64,000 bases of DNA from Macquaria australasica (taxonomy: Eukaryota; Chordata; Actinopteri; Centrarchiformes; Percichthyidae), in NCBI GenBank assembly GCA_005408345.1, contig SEMN01000268.1:496001-560000 (forward strand), written 5' to 3'. The notes beneath the pieces are model-generated. The model was not told the DNA's origin and made no database searches. It saw nothing but the letters and a program-made list of their open reading frames with translations. Positions 1 to 13,000 of the stretch are shown here, one piece after another (within the stretch, counting starts at the first letter, position 1; every line of letters starts with the position of its first letter). Both the position numbers and the translations under genes were made by a program.

Positions 1-1068
1 TGATTTGTTTCCTTGAATAATTTAAATTTATGATGATTATTGGCACTTTCGGCCTTATTTACCTTTTGTCTTTTTCTAATCTTTTGATAGTATGATGTTT
101 AATAGATTTCTTTAAAGAAAAAAGAAAAAAGCAATGTGTATTTTTATATTTTTCAATATATATTTTTATGATTAGATATAGCAGCAGTGAGTAGAATAGT
201 GCGCAAACGTTTTTTCACTTTTATTCACCTTAAAGAATGAAGTTGGAGCCATTGATAAACAGAAACTCTCCAAATAATTGTGAAAAAGAAAACTACTGAA
301 CAGAAACATCACATTCATACTGTTTAGCCAGCTTATTCACATGAATGTGAATTTAAAGTGCTCCATTTCCATTCATCACTTTATCTGTATATTCTATGTA
401 CCTGACTTTCTTGTTCGATATTTGTTCAACAGTTCTGCTTTTTGCTCAATCATTCATTCATGTTGTTTTTTTACTGTTGTGTGACTGTTGTTTTCTTAAG
501 TCACCTTCCATAAAATCTCCTCTCGAATCTGAGACAGTAGGCACAGTTATACAAACTGACACATGAATGATGAGTAAAGCAATCAAAAGTGTATATTTGT
601 GGAAAACAGCATAAAAATACTCACAGTCTCTCTAGGGAAGAGTATTCTGAGAAAACAAAATCCGACAACATTTGGATCTCATTGCTCCTCAGCGACCTAT
701 AACAGAACCCATGAAATGCCACAGTTAGAAAAACACAACACACATTTCGCATTAACAGACACCCGGAGTGCAGATACACTTAGACAGAGACAAAGAGAGA
801 GAGAGAAAGGAGGAAAGGTCTGAAGCATTATGCGCAATGAACAGTCACACAAAAAGCTTAACTACTGTTATTTTATTCAGAAATGGCTTTTAAAGAATTC
901 CTGGAGACAAATTTCAACAATAACAGAAGCACCATCTGTCAGAGCGGGCGCAGGAAAACTTGAAAAACAGGACCACTGTCTTGTAATCTGAAAAAGGTTA
1001 CTACAAGGACAGGGACAGAAAAATGGCCTAGCATAAACTTTAATAGACACTAACCATCCACACAGAAA

Positions 1069-1091
1069 CACACACACACACACACACACAC
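1069..1091. repeat. (CA)n microsatellite
   Basis: About 11 CA units. Confidence 0.95.
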
Positions 1092-2146
1092 GCAGACACA
1101 AGGCTGGCACCAGAAGAAAGGTCTTAGCCAAAAAATTCGAGTAAACCATCTTTGTTTGAATCTCTAATAAGACTGAACATATTTGTGTCTGTTACACCAC
1201 AGCAGGTCACACCATTAGCAGCAAAGAAAAAAGAACAAATAAGCTGTGGGAAATAACACTGTGAATGGAAAAGAAATAGACTACCACAGATGTAGTCGGA
1301 CTGATTTATGATGAATGATCTTGAAAGATCATTAGCACCACCGCCTGTATTCCCAGATGAGGAAATCACATTTCAACTGCCTTTTTGTCTTTGTCTCAAA
1401 GTTCAGATTTGAATTTCTGATTATTTTTATATTTGTGGCAGCAGGTAGGACAAATTTAGAGTTTTTTACAGATCAGACTGGCGTGGCTTGGAGATAAGAA
1501 TTATATGAATTTCACTCTTGATTGCGTTTGTTTGAAGAAAACTAAGATACAACAGTAGCTTTCATCGTGCAAACGGTCATTTGCTAAACTGCTAACACTA
1601 GAGGAATCAGCTTCACTAAGAGACTTAAAATGGAGCCCTGCTGAATACCAAGTTTCAAAGAGCAGTTAATGAGGAGACATACAGTCCCAGGCAGAGAGGG
1701 TACCTGCTTTTGATGCGTTTCCACAAAGTCTTCAAGCGGACTGTGTTGCTGAAGGTCAGATTGAGTTTAGGCTAATGACTCAATAGCTATTATCCACAGC
1801 AATAAAAGTTTCATAAAAACAAAGAGGAACTTTTTAGAGGTCATTGTCAATGAGTTGTCTCTGTGTTTTCTTATTATTAAGATCGACAATTTTATACTGC
1901 ACTCGCATAAAGTTTTGGGGACTTGTGAGACATAAATCTAAAAAAAGAATCGTTAAAGTTGATGCAGTAAGGGCCAAGACATCCTGACTTCTAGTCTCCA
2001 GTGAGTGGAGCATCACACCTCTTAGGCTTTTCTTATAAAACTGGTCCTCTCAGAGCTCAAGCTGAGGTCACCCTGATCGTGGCTGTCAGACTTGACAAAG
2101 CCTCTCCAGAGTCACACGACTACTAAACTGAGTTTAATGTGTAAAA

Positions 2147-2148
<2 letters not shown>

Positions 2149-2189
<41 letters not shown>
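2149..2189. repeat. (TG)n microsatellite
   Basis: About 20 uninterrupted TG units. Confidence 0.97.
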
Positions 2190-2191
<2 letters not shown>

Positions 2192-3729
2192 GCTCTTCAA
2201 CAGACTGGGGATAGGGCGATAAGCCTTTCTGTGATCGCAAAGAAGAAAAAGCAGAAATTTGTATGTAAGAAACTAACAGAAAGAGGAAAATAAGAGTGAA
2301 AACTACAACAAATACAGTTTTTGAATTGGTAGTGTGACATATGCTGGGCATTTGCTACGATGTGGGTGCAATCATAGCAAAAGCACCTTTTATGTTTGGA
2401 CTTAAGTAAATCAGGTAGTGGTGCTGGTTCCCATAGGATCTCAAACTATGTGTGTTTAGTCAGTCGATCTAAAATTGAACTCGAAGCCAGACCAGACAGT
2501 GCCTTTAAAGTAATTGGTAAAACTGTGGAATCGATTCTACGACTAGAAAGCAGCCACTGCAGAGAAGGTAAAACAGTAGCAATGTGATGTTGTCAGCAGC
2601 ATCCAGTCCTGAACTTACTGGAGTTGAACACTGATTTCTGACTGAGGCACGAACAGAGAAAGTTGTGTGACTGCCTGCATAAAAGCAAAGAAAAACGTGT
2701 AAAATTACCTGAGAAGGTATCACTTTGAGAGAAAACCGGCATATTAATGAGAATATGCAAATGTAACCGATGCCAAAATCTAAATGCCACGTAAAGATCA
2801 AACTGAAATATCTTACAAAGATCAAAAGTGTGATGAGAATTATATGCATGACATTCTGGCAGAAAGTACAAAACTAAACGCCTCAGTGAAGTCCCCAAAC
2901 ATCCCAGTGTTACACCTTTGCTGTGATCGGCTCTAGATAGACATAGATAAATGAGCACAGAGAGAAAAGGAGGCTGCTAAGTGAAGGTAAAGATTAAAGA
3001 TTCAGAGGATGAGAAATAAAGGGCTACAGGTCATTTTATGGATGACCACTCCACCACACCAGTCTATAGTCATTTAGGAAAAACAGGGTGCATTCTTTAA
3101 ATGAGGCATATGATGAGCTGACATTTAGAAGCTCATTAGGTAATTAGAAAGTATCTTTATTGGTTCTCAGGCAACAGAGCAATCAATAGTGTGAGGCTTC
3201 TTACTAAGAGACCAAATTGAAAAGGAATGGATGGTTCAATTAAGCAATTAGGCCTCAAACTAGAATGAGTCAGATGCAGAGAAGCTGATTCAGAGATGGA
3301 TGTAGGGACGTATGTGATGTTGTCATAAACAAGTAAAATTGTCCATCCACTCATCCATACATCGCCGTGACTCATCGCCGTGGGCACAGATAAAGACAGA
3401 TGGATAGATGGAAAACAAAACAGGAAAAGTGATCTTTTTATTTGCTGTTCTAGTCAGTTTTAAATCAATGGTTCTTTCATTCAAAAGTGGTGTCAAGTGT
3501 TTTTGTTCAGGTGGCCTTTACTCTTTAATCAGAAGAGAAACACCAGAGACTGCTGCTGGAAAATTAACTTTCGACCCACTAAATAAAAGAGACAAACGAG
3601 ACAACAATACTGAATGCATAACAAAAGAAATAATGAAACAGATTACTGATGGAATACTGAAACCAAATTATAAATAGTCCTGAAGTTGGTGAATAATGAG
3701 CATTTGAGTTGAAATGAAAGAAGCAAGTT

Positions 3730-3960
3730 TAAAGGGATAGTTTGACATTTTCATGTGTCCAAAGCTCAGAAATACACCTACCAGCACCTCCAAAGCTCAC
3801 TAATAGACCTATTCCACAGCAGACATTTTGGCTTGTCATAGCAGGAAAATCACAGGTGTTACTGATAACATTAAAAACAACTGCACCCCATTTAGCCATC
3901 GTTAATTTGTTTCACCTGTGCTTTTCTTGCTATGACAAGTCATAATGTCTGCTGTGAAAA
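3730..3960. mobile_element. MITE-like hairpin element
   Basis: Imperfect inverted repeats of about 44 bp, left arm 3815-3858 and right arm 3913-3956. Both arms share CTATGACAAG and TGTCTGCTGTG in inverse orientation, with a 54-bp loop. It begins after AAAGGGATAGTTTGACATTT, a motif seen in variants elsewhere in the window (48569), and lies in rxfp2 intron sequence. Confidence 0.7.
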
Positions 3961-4138
3961 AAGTCTTTCCTAACCAAGTCACCCATAAGTCAAAGTCTGC
4001 ATCAGATTTTTTTGCAGAAAAACATTGAATGTTTTTTAGACCTCATGGTCCGTGGACTGTCCTGCTGAGCCCGAGTTCTGGTCTAGTCTCTGAGGACTCC
4101 CCTACTGGGTAAGTGAGCTCAGAGGGTGTTGGATTTCC

Positions 4139-4310
4139 ATGGAGGCCGTAACAAGTGTGACCCCTGATCTCTGGCAGGTTGTGGCGGATAAAGCTGCTGG
4201 TCCCCCTCCAACATCAGAAGCAGGCCAAATAAGTAATAAAGCTGCTGAGACATTGACAAGCACAGCAGAGTCTCTGTCCTGGGCACAAAAAAAAAAAAAA
4301 GACAAAAAAA
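4139..4310 (+). other. Short open frame ending in poly(A)-like runs, uncharacterised
   Basis: An ATG at 4139 opens a 63-codon frame beginning MEAVTSVTPDLWQVVADKAA, ending in A-rich runs at 4288-4310. The A-rich end suggests a retroposed fragment. I do not recognise it. Confidence 0.15.
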
Positions 4311-4939
4311 AATACACTCAAATAAACTAATTTCAGCAGATAATACAAACAAGACCAGGCATGTTGAATCTGAGCTTAGACGTGAAAAAGCAAAGAGAGG
4401 TGCCGAAGTCGGGTACCAAATACAGGTCAAAAAGCAGGAGGATGGTTGAAAGTGCTATAATGGCTAAGAATGCAAAAATAGATGAGAGCAAAATTCAACA
4501 AAGGGCAAAAGAACTTTAAACATTTCAGTGATTTTTTATCATTTGAGAGCAGTCATGGTAATTGGATTCCTCTGTTCTTCTGTTCAGCCAGACCTCTTTG
4601 TCTGAAATCCTGTTGTTAATAACTCAGTAAAAACATGAATTCACTACATACAATTAACCAATTACAGTTATCATCTTGGTGATTTCCACTTGTGCAGGTT
4701 TGTGTTATTCGTCTAACATGATCAAATGGTTTGATTGTCAATACCTCTGCTGCTAACTACATCTTCCAGAATAGAAACAACAACCTGAACACAGCATTAT
4801 CTATTCTACCCTTGAAGCTGCAGCCAGGTCCTGACCTAAAATAGCTTCCTAAGGAAATGAAGCCTGTGAAGACTTTTCACTTTGAGCTCAAATTGGTACA
4901 CACACACAGAGAGAGTCATTACAGTCAGATGACACTTAC

Positions 4940-5045
4940 AGCCAGGTAACATTTGGAGAGAGTAGAGGAACATCCTGCAGGTTGACCTCCACACACTTGA
5001 CATCTGTCTGTATGCAGTCACAACTCTCTGGATACTCCTGCAGGA
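4940..5045 (-). CDS. rxfp2: rxfp2 exon 4: LRR N-terminal cap
   Basis: A 106-bp exon (2+102+2). It reads FLQEYPESCDCIQTDVKC and then VEVNLQDVPLLSPNVTWL, the cysteine-rich LRRNT cap with CDC and a following Cys, plus an NVT sequon. The acceptor TATAG at 5046-5047 was chosen over a CAG 8 bases further in, because only the former keeps frame and gives ECFLQEYP, matching the family ECFLxxYP. The exon ends in phase 2, as expected before 72-bp LRR exons. The intron before the acceptor is almost entirely a (TG)n tract. Confidence 0.88.
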
Positions 5046-5046
5046 C

Positions 5047-5092
<46 letters not shown>

Positions 5093-6959
5093 TATACTTT
5101 TAAATTTAGATTTTAAATATAAAGGCTTATTACAGAATGCTTGGTATTGATAGCGTTGGTCCTGTGGGACACAACATGAAACCTTTGTTGGCCATAAGGG
5201 CTTCAATTAGTGGCTATTTTTATTATAATAATTGTTGAAAAATGCCCATCACAATTTGGGACAAAGAGAGCACTGGTATCTGACTGGTATACTGGGATCA
5301 GTACAGGCAGATACCCTGTGTTGAGGTAAGAGGCTGGTGTGTCCCTTCACACTGCTAAACACTCACAAATCATTATGTAACAATCCTCATCTGCTAAATG
5401 TCTGAACGCACAAACATACACAAGCATACAGACATAAATATTGTATACACACATACTTACAACACTCATTCAGGAGGTACTGGTCCACAGGATTGACATT
5501 CTGTAGTGTTTGACCAAATAAGTCCGCCCATCCGATGTTGTCCCCTGCAAAGCCAAACAAGGATCAATAGTTGAAATCCAGTGAAGAGCAATCAGCTGGA
5601 AAAACGATTGGCTGAGGAAATGTGTTTAGCACAGTACAGGGCAAGATAGTCTTGATAAATTATCATCATTCATGCTCTTTTGTAAAATCATTGCGGTGTT
5701 GGAGGCCATATCTTTGCAACTTCAATGACTTCCTCAAGGTTTTGGTTTGGTCGACTTTTAATTAAGTCGACTTAATTAAGAGCAAAATGTGCTTCACAGG
5801 AGACTGCAGGAGTGAAGCTGAAAACACGGTTGTTCTGACATGATTTTCTGACGTTTTAATAGTTATTTTGAAAAAAACAAAAAAGATGTTAATTTACCTG
5901 CACTTGAAGAGAGTTGACAGGCACCAACAATTCAAGCACAGAAGGGACTTGGTTCAGTTATAAATATTGCTGAATGTAACAATTTAACTGTCATGTTAAT
6001 GAGACCAATTCTGTGAAAAAATAAGTTGGCTCCAGGCTATTGGTATGTCTCCTGCAAAACTTCTATGTAAATATTTTATACTTACAAAAGTTTGACTAAG
6101 CAACTGTCATACATAATTACACCACAGTTAGGCCTGACCTTGCATTGTGCTTGGCTGCTATTCTAATGAGTGTCAATAATAAGCACTCCCACCTCATCGG
6201 AGTATCAATCCATCATTGACCTTTTATGACTGTAACCTAGCAACCTAATAATGACAATGATCAAGGCTACACACTAATGTTTTCTACTTAGCAAAAAGGA
6301 ATCATAACGATCATAATCAGATCAGCTGTGGATGTTGTTTAATGTAAGACAGATTTAGCATCAGCGGCATAAAGATTACAGTCGGCTACCATTCAAAGCC
6401 TCCCCGATGCTGCACTGGAGGCTGTAAGGGAACGCAGATAAGAACCAGCTTTGAAGAGTCACCGGTGATGATGAGCAGAAGTGATGGAGGGATGTCTTCA
6501 CTTGTGGGACCAAGCTATTTAATGGAACATTTTTTTTCCTGTAATTTCCAGAAAATTCCAGAAAAAACTCTCTGACTAAACTTTTTCGTGTCATACTTGT
6601 CTCAGGTTACACATGACCCATCATTAGGCCCTGCACTGGATATCAGACTGTGCAGTCATACATGTACTGAGCCCTCTGACAAGTGACACCATTCTTTAAC
6701 TCTGGCCTAACGCACCTTTAAACTGCTTCTGAATCTGATTCCTACCCTCACCCAAGCAAAGAGCAGATACTCTTATATCTTCATTGTGTCTGCTTAAGCT
6801 AAACTACACTGGCTGACCCCAAAGCAGTTTCATCTGAATGCCATGGCCCGCTCAGTAGCCCAGTTGCCATCTTTGTTCATGTAGTTCTATTATTTTCACT
6901 TTGTGTCATAGTTACATTCTTCCGGCTAATGAAGCTTAGAGAAAGTTCCTTCAGGAGGA

Positions 6960-7012
<53 letters not shown>

Positions 7013-10000
7013 TATTCTTGCTTCCAACTCAATCAGCTGACCGACACCTTCAGTTCAGCCGATCAGATTTTGCCACGACCTCTGCGAGGCAATCATCTCG
7101 TTACTGTCAGACTTTCAAACTGTTCCTTTCTGTGCTGCTGTCAGCTGTCACTTCAGTGCCAGATCAATCCTCCATCTCCTTCCCCTCCAGTTTCATCAGA
7201 GCCAGCGTCCATGGGTCCTTCCACTGAGCTCATCAGAAGTCCTGCTCCACATCACATCCATCCTGATTTTCAGCGACCACCACCACCACCAGTGTCTAGA
7301 CCCTATTGGGGGATTCCTGTATGGCTCATGGCGCAACTAACCCCGTAAAAATGATGACATCACGATGGGGTCTAATTGCCAAAGACTCCTCACATATCTC
7401 TTCAACTTTTCCTGTTATACACACTATTTCAAGTAAATTAATTTAATTACTCTTTAAGCCTCTCTTTTAATTAATTCTCCCCTGACTGAAGTTGTTACTT
7501 GAGAAACTAATTGGCTTGTAGTAGAGACAGCACACCCCTCCTCAACAGCTAATCATAACTGTCAACTATGAAACTGCGGTATAAAAGCAATAATATACTA
7601 AAGGTTATCCTATATCATCTGAAATTGGCACTAGCGTGCTGATGTACTGTATGACACAAATCCAACCTAAGCACAATGGTTTAAATGAAACAGTGTTATG
7701 CTAGGGCACTCCCTCTTATGTGTGTATTGCTGTTTCAATAAGTCTTAGACTGTCTTTGAGCCTGTTACCAGCAAATTAACTTACATATTGTCCACTGAGT
7801 GTCTGATACCTGTCCTTTACTTTTCATTCCCACTGACAGGGTTGTTCACTGTAGCCTGCAGAGCATGATGTAGTGCATGACAGCACCTGGAGGACTCAAC
7901 TTAACAAACCATTTACAAAAGCCTAAATGCCCACACCTAAATCTACACCTATGGCTAAAATATAAGTGCTCCTATATCTCACTGGAGGCTTAAAGAACAG
8001 GTATTTAGCAGGTGTGTAGCTGTGAGCAGCCCTGCAGTTCTACAGATGACAGTGAGGGCCACACTCTGAGCAAGTTGCTTTTATCCAACACATGCAATTA
8101 CATGACATTCCCTGTAGTGTATGCAGATATTGCCAAACAGGGATCCAATGTTCAAATGTCAGAGATCCCACAGATACAAGGGCTGCAGTATTCACACATT
8201 CAAGTAGTATGCTGAACTCCGATGTTCAGCAGGCCAACATGTACCTGAGAATGAGAATAAGGAATAAGAATAAGGAAAAAACAAGATGGCTGTGAAGATG
8301 ATGTATTGCATACTGTGGAATAGCCTGGTGGCCATATTAGTTGAGCTTTTTTTCTCACAAATTCTTGTTATTATGGCAATGTTGCCAGTGAGGACAGGCT
8401 GCCTGATGAGGAGGATGGGAAAGAGGAGAAGTTATGCGGCACAGAATGGGTTTCTGGTTATTGGCAGCAAGGCACTACCATGGCCAGACTGAGACTAATT
8501 TGGTCTTCTTCTTGATCTAGCTGATATGAAAAATATGCATATACCCTGCAGAAAACACAATGTTTTTCAATCAGACAGAGAGATGAATATTGACCCTATT
8601 AAGGCGTTATTTAAAAAGCAAAGTTAGAAAAACAAAAACATGCTTACTGCATCTCATGACTGAAACTGTAAGCTCCTTGTAGGATTTACAAGTATCCTTC
8701 AGAGTATTTTTACTTAGACAAACTTTTACATTAGCATACTAAATTAAAAGAAAAGCTGGTCTAGGACTCCAGTGACACGTGTAAGGAGTTACATTAATCG
8801 AAAATGGCTAATTCTCAATACATATTAAATATGAAGCTAACGGACAGATATGAGAGTGGTACCATTCTTCCCATATAACTCTTGGCAAGAAAGAAAATAA
8901 GCGCGCTCCCCAAAATGTGAAACTATTTCTTTAAGGTTTAATAGATACTTCAACACTAGATCCTGAGAGTTTTTACCAAGATAAAACACTGTGTTTGCTC
9001 TCAAAAATCTGTTTGTGCATGTGTCACATTAAGTATTGCTCAACTTAACTTTCAAAATGAATAAATGTGGTGTATTATAATAGGTTACTGTTGCTTTTCA
9101 AAGCTGAACGTGAAAGCGGCATTTCTGATTAATACTAAGCCAAGTGAAAATCTGAAACCTTTTGTGGTGTCTTGTTCAGTTTGTATGTCAGTCGGTCTAA
9201 GCGAGCCAGCGTACCCCCATGCCTCAAGCTACTGTCAGGTTTTTGTGTTTTTCGTTGTACTTTGGTGTTCCTCCTTTCTGGAGCGTTTTGAGTTTGTACT
9301 TTGTTAGTGTTTCCTCTGCAAGAGTGATTTTTTGTTGTACTTTGTATTATCCTCCTTGTGAGCGGTTTTAGTTGTACTTTGTCTTAGATTGAAAGTGTCT
9401 TTTTGTTGTCGTTTTTACAGTAAAGAGCTTAAGTTTTGAAACATCTGAGTAGTGAGTCGTGCATTTGAGTCCTGCTTCTCGTGCCACAGTTCGTAACACC
9501 TTTTTCCTTTTCTACTTTGCAAAATCTACCAAGACATGAGGGCTGCTGTGAGCACTAACTGTGCCATGAATGCAACACGCATGTCAGCCTCAATTCTTAA
9601 TCTTGTTTAACATTTAAGTTGCAGGGCTGTCATGGTTCAGAGGCCAGCTTCATGGATTGCTAAAATGTACTGACTCCTTTACTGCTGCATCATGACATTC
9701 ATTGTAGTCCACACTTGGACTCCAGTGGTACGTCTTTATAATAAACTGGCAGAATGGTGTAAGTCTATGAGCTCTCCCAGGAGTTTGGTTTAGGTTATTG
9801 GCTGAAAGCTGTGCTTTGATGTCAGTGAAGCGTTCATTAATCCACTGACGAGCAGCCTGTTCCTTTGTGAATGGAGGGAAGTACAGCAACAGTCTGCAGC
9901 ATCTTTGAAAGGTGTCTTATTGCCTGTGTTTGATATATAAATGTGCAGAACTTTTGGTTTATTATTTGTAAAAAAACAAAAAAAAAAAACAGGCTTGGAT

Positions 10001-13000
10001 AGTCTCATTCACAATTGCTACAGCCAGCGTACACATTTTCTTGACTTGTGAACAAAAGTCAAACAGTGAAAGCTGTAAAATAACTTTGTTTGTGGCTCTG
10101 GCTTTGACAAAGTTTCTGTATTCACAGCTGTTTCCAAAACTTGATGTAGGCTGGGTTCCAGTGGCAGCAATTACATCTGCATACAGATGCTAAGTAGCTT
10201 CTATTTTTTGAGCTACTCTGCAGTTTCTTGCTAGGTCACGACTGTGAAATTCACCTGTTGGTCCAGTTTAATAGAAAGTTATCCAAAATCCTCTTTTATT
10301 TTCTTTTTTTCAAATTCTTCAACACAGTTTGGATTGGGGAGCTAATGTGATAATTACTTGATTTTACCTCCTCTCACCAGCTCGCTTGCACAGGACATAA
10401 TCAACTCTCTGCCAATGGTGAACAGCTTGTCTTGGCTTTTTCTCTTCCTGCAGATTGGGGAGTCTTGTACATTTGCTGGAAAGCACAGAGGCCACAATGT
10501 GGTTGAGCTGAGACTCTGCTTGCAGGAAAAAGTTTGAGACCATATTTGAGGTAATAAGGATGTTAGAGATGTAGATTATATGTATTTTTGTGTGCTGTCC
10601 TGTACATTGTCTTGTATATTGTAAAGAGTCAGATTTGTCAAACGCAGCTGCAATGACTTGGGTTTTAGCCTTTACATGCAATGAAAGTAGATTTGTGTTG
10701 CTGTCTTTTTTTTGTTTGTTTGAATTTTTTTGTCTAAAGTTTCTTTATTTTGCTGAAATTGCACTAATATCTGCCCTGAGATACCAGTGAGAGCTGGCAC
10801 TGGATTATTTGTGTACCAGAGGGAAGGAATGTAATGAGCTCTTTTAGGGAAAAAATGATTAAACACTCATCATGTGAAACTATTAGCTATCGTAAAAAGT
10901 AAAATGTATCACTTATTTCTCGGTCACCCTAAACGTCCTCTGAGGCCTCCTTGTTGGTTTACCACTGGTTCTAGTTTATACACACATACTTACCACAGCG
11001 CCGCTCGTCGGCTCCATTGGGACAGTCTTTGTGTCCGTTACACTGCAGAGCCTGCGGGAGGCAAACACTCATGTTCCCACATGGGAACTGGCCAAGGGGG
11101 CATCCAGCTCCTACTTCAGCCCTGCTGGCCAGCAGCGCTGAGGGAGAGATGCAGGAAAAAGAGTGAGATTACACTGACCTTGCTTACAGTTAGCACCAAA
11201 TTTCAGTAGTCAAAAGTTTTTTTCCTGTTAAAAATATTACAGAAAAGTGTGACCCGGCAACAAGGCTGTCACGTTATAGGACAAATCTCAGTGATATTTT
11301 GCAAGTGGTAATGTAAGGAATAAAACGTTCACATGAAAGACCAGAATTAAATACACAGGCATATACAGTATAATACAACAGATAGCATGAAGTCCCTGAG
11401 AGCACTGACATTTCAGTTTTGTCAAAATTAAAAGTGGAACATTGCAGGTCATCTATCGAGTGACAGCCACTGAGCACGGTGTTAGTTAGCGAGTCATCAG
11501 AATATGCATGAATAATTGCATGAAAGTTATTTTTCTGAATTAACTGAAAATAACCTAAATACTCGGTGTTAATTATAATTTTCTTATTTTACTGTGTTCT
11601 GCAAAAATACAGACACCAGTTCATCAGGCCTGCCAACTTTCAACTACCAGCTGAAGAGAGTTTCTGTTGTTGTTTTGTTTTGTTTGTTTTTTGGTGGTTC
11701 TCAGTAGAAAATATTCCCATGAAAATTATAGACGGTTAATTCTGTGGATTATCTATTTGGATCCATTGTATTTGGCACTGATTCTGAAAAGAGATGTTCA
11801 ATTTGAAATGTTTTCTTTTTTTAAATGCTGTGAGCATCACAAATAAAATTCGACAATGATGCCATAACTGCAACTCCTGTGAAACTTTGAATTTAAGCAG
11901 CAAAACTGAAAATCCCCATAATAATAAGCTTGACGGGACAGAAAAATATTTTTGTCTTTCCAGAGTGAACGGATCAGACTATTACTTACAGTGAAATAAA
12001 AATGTCCCGACAGCTCTGATGGCGCTCAGGACTCAACCTGTTTGACTGCAGCCCATAAAATCTGCATGTGACAGCTTATCCGTCTGAAGTGCAAAAGACT
12101 ACAGAAGGTACTTTGCCAATCGATCCTGACTGATGTCGGGGATAATTAATAATTATAAATAATTAGTGAAGTTACCACTGTTGTGCCACCTGCTTAAATG
12201 TGCACAGCACGTATCTCACCTCGGAGAAGCTCATGGTTGATCCTGCTGTATGATGGCTACAAATATTTAATAAACTCAAAGAAAAGAATCCTACAAACAG
12301 CTATAAGCAACAAACAAAACATTAGTGGGTATATTAACTTTTTACCAAAACCCGGATTACATTCAGTGACATGAGGAGACATTATTGGTGAGCCCCATTA
12401 ACCTAACCTGTTAGACTCTCCCTTCATCACATTTAAACGGCCATCCAAAGTTTAACTAAAGTGGCTACTTCATGAAATTATCAAAAGATCTGGATTTATC
12501 TTTACTTTTACCCCACTATTACTTTGTGCCACCAATTAATCCGTAAAGCCTGCATCCCATATTTTGTGTTTCTTTGAGCATTTTATTTCTCTCGCGCAGT
12601 ACGAGAAATAAAAAAAAATTAATTCGGGTTATTAAATAATAAAAAGTATCACTACATTTTCAACTTTCATTCAGAGAGGTTATTAAACTGGGGCCCAGCC
12701 TCCCCCAAATGCTGCAGATGGTCACGGATAAAGATGTGGAGCTAAACGTTTAACTATAAAATAAGTTTTGAAATTCATCAAGAAAGCGTGCAAGAGAGAG
12801 GAGAGTGCTCTTTTTTTTTAAAATGCAATTTTCAAACTCGCCATCCTTTTTCCAGCTGCCATCATATGTGAAGAGTCAACATGCAATTGAATGTACAGGA
12901 GACGTACAGCAGGTGTGACTGCCAAAAACCAATTACAACAATATTTAATGTGTGAAAAAAGCTTTTGTCTCTGATTTATGTGACCTCAGTGGTTATTACC

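Larger units (their letters stand above)
1..3729. other. rxfp2 intronic sequence, no gene seen
   Basis: Presumed intron after rxfp2 exon 4. It holds (CA)n at 1069-1091 and (TG)n at 2149-2189. No convincing LRR exon was found on the minus strand; exon-like segments were checked and rejected. Confidence 0.6.

Noticed and set aside
1704..1771. Minus-strand 68-bp segment flanked by AG and GT, open in one frame (PKLNLTFSNTVRLKTLWKRI...)
   Set aside because: Considered as the first rxfp2 LRR exon. The phase required after exon 4 meets a stop, length is 68 not 72, and the LRR pattern LxxLxLxxNxL is absent.
4560..4640. Minus-strand INNRISDKEVWLNRR, superficially LRR-like (NNRIS)
   Set aside because: No acceptor in the needed phase; the phase-2 join gives an immediate stop; the repeat pattern does not continue.
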